From assembly GCA_013399895.1 (NCBI GenBank), contig VXBA01001791.1:1-64000 (forward strand): a stretch of 64,000 nucleotides of DNA, written 5' to 3'. Source of the stretch: Serilophus lunatus. Lineage: Eukaryota > Chordata > Aves > Passeriformes > Eurylaimidae. The position numbers and the translations under genes are program-made. Below the pieces are notes generated by a model. That model made no database searches. It was given only the letters and a program-made list of their open reading frames with translations, and was not told where the DNA came from. Numbering within the stretch: the stretch's first letter is position 1; the number at the start of each line of letters is the position of its first letter. Of the stretch, positions 14,101 to 26,100 are shown piece after piece.

Positions 14101-17100
14101 AGGGGTTTAATTGCTTATGAGATCAAATAAAGCCTTGGGGCTGCTCACGCTCAGTGTCAACCAGCAAAGCTTTTGTCTTAACCCCCAGCCTGGTTACGGG
14201 TGCAACACTCAGTGAATTGTGGTTTTTTCATCAGTTGCTTTAGGAAAGGCAAGTTGCAGATGCCTCTAAGGACCTGCCTGTCCTGGAGCTGACAGTTTTC
14301 CATGTCCCTGCAGGCACTGCCACTGGCATTGTCATCAACACCGGGGACCGCACCATCATTGGCCGCATCGCCTCGCTCGCCTCGGGCGTTGGGAATGAGA
14401 AAACACCCATCGCCATCGAGATCGAGCACTTCGTGTACCTGGTGGCAGGAGTGGCAGTCTCTGTGGGGGTTCTCTTCTTCATCATTTCTGTTTCCATGAG
14501 GTACAAGATCCTGGATTCCATCATCTTCCTGATTGGCATCATTGTGGCAAACGTGCCCGAGGGGCTGCTGGCCACGGTGACGGTGAGTCCCTCCTCAAAG
14601 GCACTGGGTTGCCACTCTAGATCTTGTCTGAGCTGAGATTAAAATAATGGTGGTTTTCCCCCCCCCCTCCCTGTGCATCTGAAAAGATAAAACACTTCAT
14701 TTGGGAATTCTGGCATAACCAAGTCATTAATCTTAAAACCCAGAGCACAACAATCCAGGTTGAAATAAGGTTCTTCAAGTGCCATCCTACCTCAATTGCT
14801 GTCCAGCAGAGTGATGTGACTCATTTCACCACAACTTGTTCCTGTATGGAAATGAGGACATTGTGCCCTAAAAGTTGCATGAGAATACCACTTACCAACA
14901 CATCTATGGCATCACTACAGTCCCTGGCTGAGCAGCAGCACACCTGCTAAGCACTGGTAGCTCTAAAGCACCAGCAGTGAGAACCTGCAGCAGAGTAATA
15001 ATGAAGAGAATCATTTCAAGATTCATTAAGTTGGTGACCAGGACCTCCCCCTCATTGTAGGTTCTTTCATCTAAACTGGCCTCTTAACTGATAAGACATT
15101 CTTATTTCTATCAGCAGGCAAGCAGGTTTCTCTCAGCAGCAAAAGTGTTTGTGCTGGTTGCAAATGGTGGAGACCAACTTCAGATTTTAATTAAAAAAAA
15201 TGCACTGCAGTGAACCAGAAGCAAAAAAATGGGAATATTCTCTTCCAAAACCCACAAAAAAGATCTCCCAGGAGCATGTAACCTCATTGCCCTGCTCTGT
15301 AACTGTCCCTCTCTGACAGCTGGATTTCTTTGCTCCTGCCAGGTGAGTCTGTCCCTGACAGCCAAGCGCATGGCCAAGAAGAACTGTTTGGTGAAGAACT
15401 TGGAAGCTGTGGAAACACTTGGTTCTACCTCCATCATCTGCTCTGACAAGACAGGGACCCTCACACAGAACAGGATGACTGTTGCTCACCTCTGGTTTGA
15501 TAATCAGATCTACTCAGCTGACACCAGTGAAGACCAAACAAGTAAATGTGGCAGTGGGGAGATGATGTGGGAAGGGGCAACTGCTTGGGTCAGACTTGGG
15601 ATGTTCACACTTACTGCCTGCCAAGCTGATGGCTCTGGGAATGTCTTTTGATAACTACACCAGATATGTATCAGCAAAGTCCCTTCTTAGCCATGTAGAG
15701 ATGTGAAAATAAGAATTAGTGTTTGAACTCCACTCACAGGAAGTCTAGAGGAGGTTCTACCCCAGAGCCTTTTGCCAGCCATACATTTAGTGGGGAAATA
15801 AACACAGAAACAGCATCTAAACATCTTTGGCAGCACTACCTAACTGATGGATGGAAAAGTTTGTGTCAAAATGTTTTTTTCTGTGAATAAACTTGTCAGA
15901 AGAGAGATTTTCTTCCACAAATAGATCAATTTTGTTGTTTCACACTTAAGATTCTACTTCTATCCTGTAATGTGTTCAAGTGTACAACATGTATTTTGCT
16001 TTTCTCAGCCCAGCCCTTCGATCAAACTTCTCCATCATGGGCAGCATTATCCAAGATTGTAACTCTCTGCAACCGGGCAGAATTCCGACCAGGACAGGAG
16101 AACCTCCCCATAATGAAGGTATTGCCCACTTCACACCTGCTTATTTCCCTTCCTCTGAGAGAACAATTTCTTCCACTTGGCTTTAGGAATCTCCTGTATT
16201 TCAAAGTTCTTATTGACAGTGAAATTACTGCTGTACACTCATAAAACACTCAATACAGGGGGAAAAATCCCACAGAGACAAGAGCATGGAATCATAAAAT
16301 ATCCTGAATTGGAAGGGACTCACAATTCCAAGTCCTGCCCTGCACAGGACAGCCCTAGAATCCCATCATGTGTCTGAGAGTGTGGTCCAAATGCAACTGT
16401 GCCTGCCAGGAAAAAGGCAATGCAAGTACCAAGAATCTCTACACTACTAATTACTACACTATTAATTTAATGTAGCAGAGGTAAACATGCCTTAATTGAT
16501 GTCTTTACACATGACTGCTTGAAGGTAATAAATTCCCATGACCAGGCTACCAGAGCATATCCCTGATTCCTGCTGTTTATTCATCAGTGCCTTCCTCAAA
16601 GTAGTTGGAGTTTGTGCCTCAGCTCACCTGTGCCTGCCTGTTGCTACCCTAGAGCTGTGCCACAAAGCCACTCACAAACCTGAGGGTGATCACAAACCTG
16701 AGGGTGATCACAAACCTGCTTTACAGATGCCAATTTCCTCTCTTTGCTGTTCTTATTTCTAAGTCCAAGAGCACAAGAGACATCTCAAATTCTTACTGTA
16801 ATGATTTTCCAGGATAACTCCAATATAACAATCAGGGTTCATTGCTGCTTTAAGCATAAAATGTGTTATTGAGCCATGGAAGTGCAAAAGCACTACACAA
16901 GCTATAAACTGTTTCTTCCTTTGTGCACACAGAGAGTTGTGGTGGGAGATGCCTCTGAAACAGCTCTGCTGAAATTTTCCGAAGTCATTTTGGGGGATGT
17001 CATGAATATTAGAGCACAGAACAAGAAAGTGGCTGAAATTCCTTTCAACTCCACCAACAAATTCCAGGTGCGTTTCAGTTTTGGAAATGGTGCCAGATTG

Positions 17101-20100
17101 TTTCCAGCCTAAACCACTTCTATCACCATGTCTAACATGAGTATTCGTGACCTGGAATTCTTGATGGGGTAATTCACTGGCACAGGATATCAAAGCTGTA
17201 ATAAACACATTTCATTCCATTTGATGGAATGTATTATAACCTCATGGAAAAGAACATTATTTTCATGCAAAGTGACCAAAACTAGAAGCAAATGAGGACC
17301 ACTTGTGCTCTTTCAACCCATTTTTATTGCACACAGCTTTCCATCCATGAAACTGATGACCCCGGTGACAAACGCTTTCTGCTGGTGATGAAAGGTGCCC
17401 CAGAGAGGATTTTGGAGAGGTGCAGCACCATCATGATCAATGGCAAGGAAGAGCCACTGGACAGTGAGAAGGCAGAAGCTTTCCAAACAGCCTACATGGA
17501 GCTGGGGGGCATGGGAGAGAGAGTGCTGGGTGAGTCCAGCTGGAGGCACTGTCTGAGAACTGCAGTAAAATGTGATTTCAAATCTTGGCACATCCAGAGT
17601 GTCTGGAATAGTGGTCAAATGCTCTGGAGTTCTATGGGCAAGAGCAAATCTTGATGTTGTACATCAAACTCTCCTCTTTCTCCCATTATTTCCTGTGCAT
17701 CACATCAAACTTTCTTTGCAGGTTTCTGTCACTTGTACCTGCCTGAAAACGAGTTTCCAGACACCTACCAGTTTGACACAGATTCCATGAACTTCCCAAC
17801 CTCCAACCTGTGCTTTGTTGGGCTCTTGTCCATGATTGACCCTCCTCGTTCCACGGTGCCAGACGCCGTCTCAAAATGCCGCAGTGCCGGGATCAAGGTG
17901 GGGGTTTTTACAATGAAAAACACACGGATTCTACTACAGAAAGACTCATGATAATGTAACTTTGAAGGCCTTCCACCACATTCTCATTAAGTCTCTTTCT
18001 AGTAACAATTACAAGAAACCCTTCATTTATGCTGTTCTACAATTGTAATTTAAAGAAAGTACTTGAAAGTCCCCAGAGGTAAAACAGTTTAATTGAAGTG
18101 GGAATCAGACTATAGGAACTGCACAGAAACCCCAGACTGGAAATCCAAATTTGCAAAGGCTCAGATACTGTCTTACCAGACCCATTTCTGGAATATAGAA
18201 CCCACTCCAGGTCGAATTACTTGCTTTTAAACAGGGTAATGTGACAGAAACAATTCTTGAGAAGGACAACAGGCAACACCTGTTACCAACATTTATTCAC
18301 AGGAATCACTAATCTCAAAACTGTTCAAATTGAACCTGAAGCAGTAATTCACCTGATTTTACTCCTAAGGAAACCACAAATAAACTTTCATCCCTAAGCA
18401 GAGGTGAAATCTATCTAAATAAAGGAAGAATCATATTTGGAATCACTGATCTCAGATGAGATGTATCCCAAGCCCCAGCCCTGATGAAATTTTCCAATGA
18501 TGGAAAGCTGCTCATAATCTCCCTTTGTTAAGGACATAGCACAGATTTCCACATTCCCATCCTAAACTGCCTCCTGATCTTGCAACAACACGTATTTCCC
18601 CTTATCTTAAATGCATTGGTCACTCATGGAGTGCTTGTCCCTTGCCCAGGTTATCATGGTCACTGGTGATCACCCCATCACGGCCAAGGCCATTGCCAAG
18701 AGCGTCGGCATCATTTCAGCCACCAGTGAGACTGTGGAGGACATTGCCAAGCGCCTCAACATTCCTGTTGAGCAAGTCAACAGAAGGTAAGAGCAAACAG
18801 AGCAGAGGCAGTACTTTGGGTTCCTTTTCCCGTGCCTGCTCCCTCCACAGTGCTTTTTTGGCCCAGTTCTATGCCCACCTTCTTTCTTCTTTTCTGTTCC
18901 ATTGCAAATTCCCAGCCATTGTGTCCATCCAACGTGTCCTCTCAACCTAAACAACCCAAACAACTCATTTCATCTTCTCTGGTTGTGTTGGATTCAGTGT
19001 CACAGCCTAGTTGACAAAACACACACACAAAAAGCAAATTTCAGATTCACACACTCTAAGGACCAAACTCCTCTTTCAGCCATTAAATGTGAAAAAATTA
19101 GCAGCACAAGTGAAGGATAAAAGCTCTTTACAGAAGAGATGTTTTCCTCTTCCAGTGTCCCCACCTCCCACTGAGAAGCCTCTTTAAAATGCATTTTCTG
19201 CTGCTCAGGAGGAGCTTCAATGACTCCCCTCTGTGTCCAGGTAACTGTAATTCACTCCATCCCTGCAGTGCCTTTCATTCAGCACCTGCTGGCTAACAAC
19301 AAATTCCTCCGACATAAACCCACTTTGCTGCTTCCCTCCCACCCAGCTGCAGACATTCCACGACTGCTCAGTTTCTATCTGAGCACTTTAATTTGAAAAT
19401 TGACCCCTTTTTTCCCGTGGCTCTTCCAGGGAGGCCACGGCAGCGGTGGTGAATGGGATGGAGCTGAAGGAGATGAACTCGGAGCAGCTGGATGAGATCC
19501 TGTGCAACCACTCCGAGATTGTCTTTGCTCGCACGTCGCCCCAGCAGAAGCTGATTATTGTGGAGGGCTGCCAGAGGCAGGTGAGAGGTGGGAAAGGTTA
19601 CACACACACACACACAGACACACAGACACACAGACACAGACACAGACACACACACACACACACTCCCCAGGTACCAGCCCCGGGGTGAGAGGGTGGAAGC
19701 CAATTCCCAAAGCTCTGTTTATATGCTTTTCACTGAGCAAGAACATTATCTAACAGATTGCCACCAACACTGCCCGGGACTGAATCCAAGCTGCTCAAAT
19801 TCCTGTTGCACGCTCTGAACTCCTGCTGACAAAATGAGCTTTGCCTGGGTTTGATTGGCTTGGAGCTGTACCCAGGGTCTGGATTTTGGGTGGAATTCTG
19901 AGGAGCAGCTGTGCTGCTCATAATGCTTGCTGGGCAGAGACTGTGCACTGCTTGAGAGGCAGAATTCCCAGAAATTCTTTCAATCCAGATAAAAGCAATG
20001 TGCTACCACATCCTCTCATTCCCTGTGGTTATTGGACCTGTGTACTCCTACCCATGGGAATGTTTAGGAGTGAAATGGTTTAGTGGTGGACTTGGCAGTG

Positions 20101-23100
20101 CTGGGTTAAGGATTGGACTCTGTGAACTTAAAGGTCTAAACGATTTATGATTCAAAGGTAGGAATCCCACAAAATGCCATAGAGTGATTTATGCATGACC
20201 AAGCCTTATCTCTGTTACTTTTAAAGGCTGTAAATCAACCCACAGAAAGCAGGATTTAAAGACAGTTTGTCCCATCCACAGGCATTATTATGCAGAGGAG
20301 TGTGGAGTGCAGCCAGAACAGGAGGGAGAGAAATGACATGTACAGAGCTCTGCAAAAGATGCAAATTGCCATCAAAAGATTCTTCCCTTCAGAAATTACA
20401 TGAGTAGATGCTGTGAATTGTAACTTTGCATAGAAGGAGATGTGGCACAAGATATTTTATTTTTGTAGTTATGCCAGCACTAAGCTTTCCAATCAGCATT
20501 ATCAGCTTGTTGGGTTTAAGCTTGAACTGCTTCCAGGAGAGCTAAAAAAACCCCAAAAAAACNCTGTGAATTGTAACTTTGCATAGAAGGAGATGTGGCA
20601 CAAGATATTATTTTATTTTTGTAGTTATGCCAGCACTAAGCTTTCCAATCAGCATTATCAGCTTGTTGGGTTTAAGCTTGAACTGCTTCCAGGAGAGCTA
20701 AAAAAACCCCAAAAAAAACAAAAAAAGAGATGAAATTGAAAGGTTTTCTCTCTTTTTTATTTTCTGAATGGTCTGTGTTAGGCATACGGTGGGAAAATGT
20801 GTTCTGCACTGCTCAGACACCCACACTCCTGGGAGATTTGGCTCTTCAAAGGATGGAGAGGAACAGCCTTCCCCCTCAAGTCGACATGCTATGTTTAGTA
20901 CTTAGAGCCCATAAGCCCTTCTGTACATGGCATTATTTATAGGTAGTGACACTGTGCTAAATCCCCCCAGGGACAGGACACTCAGCATTTCTATTAATCA
21001 CTTTGTCAGGCTTTTTCCCACTCAGAACACCCTGTGCTGCATCAAACCACGAACTTTTGCATCAGCTGGAGCAGGACCTCTAACTGCAGTAGATGGGTTC
21101 ATGGGAAGATAACAAAGAAACTGAGTTGGACAATCAGAGTTTTCCATCTTTTGGATTGCTAGAGCAATTCTAGCCCAGACTGGTGATGGCCAGGAGCTGT
21201 TGGGATAGGATGGGAATGGGCTCTAACTCAACAGTTGCATAATTTATAATTAAGATAAAACCTCGCTGATTCTGTAGCACTTCACCAAAAAAAGGACAAA
21301 ACATGTTGTGTCGAACAAGGTGGACATGACATGTTGTGTCATTGGATCTACCACAGATGTCAGAGGTGAACCTGAGTCTGCTCAGACAGGGGTAGACCAG
21401 AGAGAGAGAGAGATGGATATCTAAATTTTTAAGCTGCCTTATATTCCACAGAAATAAACTACCAGATTAATTGCATTTGAGGTAGATCTAACTGAGATGT
21501 AGGTTGTAGTAAATGATGTTCCTGAATTTTCTGTATTTGTACTATAAAGGGAACCTAGATGAACAGTTTGGCTACAGACATTATCACACAAAATCTGAGG
21601 TTGCTGCCCTAACCCCACCTACCAGCCTTCTGATCTCTGGCCCTTTTCTTTGGGTATAGAGAGGATTTAGAGCTTCATATCAGCATCTTTCTCCTAGAAA
21701 TGCAAGGAGTGTGTTGAGAGCAGACCGTCCTTAGGGACAGACAGCACCATCTCCTCACAAACCCACGTCTGGATCCTTTTGTGTGTTCCAGGGAGCAGTT
21801 GTTGCCGTGACTGGAGATGGAGTCAATGACTCCCCTGCCCTTAAAAAAGCAGATATTGGAATTGCTATGGGTATTGCTGGTTCTGACGCAGCTAAAAACG
21901 CAGCTGACATGGTACTGCTGGATGATAACTTTGCTTCCATTGTCACAGGAGTGGAAGAAGGTAAAAAATAATGTTGCTGTTCCCTTTCTGAGCTGAGAGC
22001 TGCTGATCCTTCCCTCCTGTACTCACCTCCTCTTTTTTCTTTCTGGATTTGGAAATGTGATTTTGATACGTGGGAAAACTGGGAATTAATTCAATTTATA
22101 TACATGACAATCAGGCAGTGAGGAAACCATCCCCCTCTCACCCAGCATTGATTTGCTATTGCTGTTTGATCAAGCTCCAGGCAAAAAGCACTTCCCAGCT
22201 TGTTCCAATGAGTTCAGAGCCTCACAAAGATATAAATCGTTTTCTCTGTATTTTCCCTTGCTCACACTTCACCTCCACCTATGACAGTTCCACCCACTCT
22301 ACTCTTCTTTCATCATAAAGAGCTTGTGGTTTCTATTAAAACTACAGCACGTTGTGAAATGGGATTTAAGCCTCCAACTTTCTTGTTGAGAGAGGTTTTA
22401 TGCATGAGGAAAGCAGACAATAAACAGTAAATATTTGCACATTATTTAGTTAAAAATAGAATTTATTCTATGAAAAACACTTAAAAATTCACTTTTACAG
22501 AAGTGTTCCCTTTCCCTCCAGGCCGCCTGATCTTTGATAACCTGAAGAAAACAATTGCCTACACCCTGACTAAGAACATTGCCGAGCTCTGCCCCTTTCT
22601 CATCTACATCATTGCCAGCATTCCAATGCCCATTGGCACCATCACCATCCTGTTCATTGACCTGGGCACTGACATTGTAAGTCAAGAACTTTAAAGCCAT
22701 TTTCTGCTTAAAATGTCCATAGGAATCATCTCATGTCGAGTGAGAGGGGCTGGGTGCAAAGGGAATGCAGAACAAAGGAAGATTTTGTTGCCTTGCCCTG
22801 CAGCTGAGTAACAAGGTGGTGAAAGAGGAGATTGAAAGCAGCCAGGCCTAGAGAAAGAAAAAAACCAGTATGCAAAGGGAGAGCAGAAAGCAAAGCCATC
22901 TGATCCATGCTGACAAGCACAATCTGCAGTGTCCAAATATCAGTGTGTTTCCATCAAGAGATGATAGAAATTGCTGCAGTTTCTGCAGGGGATGACCATC
23001 AGACATTTCATCAGAGCCAAGGGGTCTGAAACACCCTTTAGTATTTTCCATATCCTCCAGCCTTTTGTATATGGTCACCAGACCTATGAAACAGTCTCAG

Positions 23101-26100
23101 ACTCTCCTCAAATCCTTTATACATGTCGATGGCACAGGGATCCCTCTTTCCTTTGCTCTGTGCATCCCAACAGCAGCACACGTGGACATAACCACTTGAG
23201 AACTGAAGTTTTGCTGGTAAACACTCGAGAAACAGGGAACTGCTGCCAGCAGGGCCCTCATGGTTTGTTTCTGTCACAGATCCCCTCTGTTGCCTTGGCC
23301 TATGAAAAAGCTGAGAGTGACATTATGAACAGGAGGCCTCGGAACAAGAAGAAAGACCGGCTGGTGAACGAGCAGCTGGCTGTGTACTCCTACCTGCAGA
23401 TCGGTGGGTTGGCCTCCCAAACTGTCTTGTATCGGCAAAGTTGATCCCTTTTTTTTCGTTTTAAATGCAGGAGTTGAAACTCAGCTCCTTCCTCTGCAAA
23501 TTTGCTAACTCCCTTCCGTTGCTCATTATTCAACAACGCAACAGGGAGCAAGAAACTTAGAGCACCAAGAGTTCTGAAACTACCTGTAGACTCCTGGTGT
23601 GTTCCCCAGTGTTCCTTAACTTGGTCCTTCCTCCTTTGGTTTTGCAGGAATCATGCAGTCAGTGGGAGCCTTTGTAACCTATTTCACTGTCTATGCTGAG
23701 CAAGGTTTCCTCCCTTCCACCTTGCTGGGTGTGAGAGTCAACTGGGAAAGCAATGCCATCAATGACTTTGAGGATTCATACGGACAGCAATGGGTAAAGA
23801 AGCACTGAAAGTTCCTTGCACTGCCTCTCACCCACCTGTTCCTGAAAATTTCTAGACTGTCCTCCAAAACAGAAGAATGAAAATGAGATTTAAAAGTCAA
23901 TATAATTAGTTTTCTGCCAGTGTTCCCTTGGGATAGACACTTTAGAGCTTCCTGCCACACAGCCCTTTCATTCAGCCTCCATTCTTTCATTCATTCTTCT
24001 ACAATTTGCCACCTTCTCATTCAGAGCCCCTGGACATTGCACCTTCTTCTCTGGACTTTATGTTGAAACCCATCAAAATCAATCACCATCTCTCAGCCCT
24101 CCTTCTGAACAGCACCACTGTCGAGCACTCCACAGTCCCTCCCTTCGCTCTCACTCCTCACTCCCCCTCCCTCATCCTGCAGAAATCACAAGGCAGAAGC
24201 CATTAATAAATCCATATAAACACCTCCTCACACCGAGCTCGTGCTTCAGCCTCGTGACTCAGTCACAGTAATATTGGACTAGAACTGGCCCAAATCTGAT
24301 CAGGATGTGTCTAAATCTGGAACAACTTTGCATTTACACCTTGGTGATGAAACAAATCCTACTATCAGGGTTTGCAGCCGCCTTCACGAGCTGTGAGTGT
24401 CTGATACAGCACTCTTTGATTTCTCCTTGGCTTTGCAGACTAAATACCAGAGGACATACCTGCAGTGGACTGGCTACACGGCCTTCTTTGTCAGCATCAC
24501 AATTCAGCAAGTTGCTGATCTGATCATCAGGAAAACACGAAGAAATTCCATTTTCCGCCAGGGCCTTTTCAGGTAAATTTTGCAGATCCTTTACCTGACA
24601 CATGGAATCCCAGAATGGTTTGGGGTGGAAGGGACTTCAAACATCATCCAGTTCTAACCTCTGCCATGGGCAGGGAGCCCTTGCACTGTCCCAGGCTGAT
24701 CCAACATCCAGCCTGGGCTTGGACACTTCCAGGGATGGAGCATCCACAGCTTCTCTGGGCACCCTGTGCCAGGGCCTCCCCACCCTCCCAGGAGAGAATT
24801 TCTCCCTAATATCTCATCTAAACCTATGCCTCAAGTTATCCTACACTCATTTCAGAAGTAGGTCAGCTCAGTTATTTGGCCCTCTCACCTTCAGCCTGTG
24901 CACAAAGACTAAGTCTGGCCTCAAGCAATCACAAATCTCAGACAAACATTTTACTCCCCCCTCCCTTCACTCCCTTTCCTGCTTCAGGATAGGGCTTTTC
25001 TTTAAAGCAAGACATTGTACTGGTTATTCTGCAAATGCACCAGCTTTAAACTAACTCTCCATTCATGAAAATGTTTACTACAAAAAAAAATGGGAGTTTC
25101 CTTTCCAGATTATTTTCTCAACTTCTTTATGTAGCTATCAAGAGATAGCAAGTTTGGAGTTCTCTGAGATAACTTCAGGCTCCACTAGGGGAGATACCAG
25201 ATGGTTAAAATCCCTGAGGGTTGGCCACCCTCTGCACCCTTCAATCCCAGGGGAGCCAGGGAATTCAAAATATGTACTGGGACAGAGGCCACACAGAAAA
25301 GCTGGCATTCACTCCGAGTATTTCTGATAGGAAAGCAATTTGTTCTCCATCCGTTATCTGCAGGTACAGAGCCTACACCTTTGTGTATTTCCTTCCTACT
25401 CTGAGTCACACTGGGCACGTTCACAGTGCAGCCAGAAGCCAGGAGGGATACACTCTGTATCCCAAAGCTTGCATTAACCTGGGAATGCCACCAGGAAAGA
25501 CAGGAGCACATCAAACAGAGCCTGCAGTGCTCCCCTGCTGCAGGTCATTCCAGCTGTGCCAGAGGGTTCCTGCATGGACAGATGTTTGTAACCCTTCCTC
25601 CCTGTTTTCCTTGCAGGAACAAAGTCATCTGGGTGGGTATATTTTCCCAGATAGGAATTGCTTTGATTCTCACCTATGGCCTTGGACATGTTACAGCCCT
25701 GAATTTCACACCACTCAGGTGAGTTTTGGTGCTACTGGACTTCCCCTGCCCCCCACGCACAAACACACAATGGGAGCAGCTCTCAAGGACAAGTATCTAA
25801 GAATATTCTTTATGAAAAGCAGAATGGCCTATTTCTTGACCAAAAAGGACATTATTGTCATGATTTCCATGTCATTCCATCACTTCTACTAGATTTATTA
25901 CTGAGGATCCAGAAACCTGCTGGTGTAAAACAAATACTTTTTTTTCCCAGCATCTCCAGTGTTTTGGGGAGAATAGACAGCATTTAACTTTTATTGCAAG
26001 TAGATCACTGTCAGATGATCTATCACTGTAATACCACCAGGCAACGTTTCCTCCTGAGTAGGATCTGGAGTAAATTAATTCACTAACTATTGAACATTGA

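Noticed and set aside
19446..19818. Frames encoding His-Thr repeats
   Set aside because: Translation of the CA microsatellite in intron 15.
25221..25892. 223-codon plus-strand frame
   Set aside because: It overlaps ATP12A exon 21 but in another frame; the true exon is only 25617-25718.
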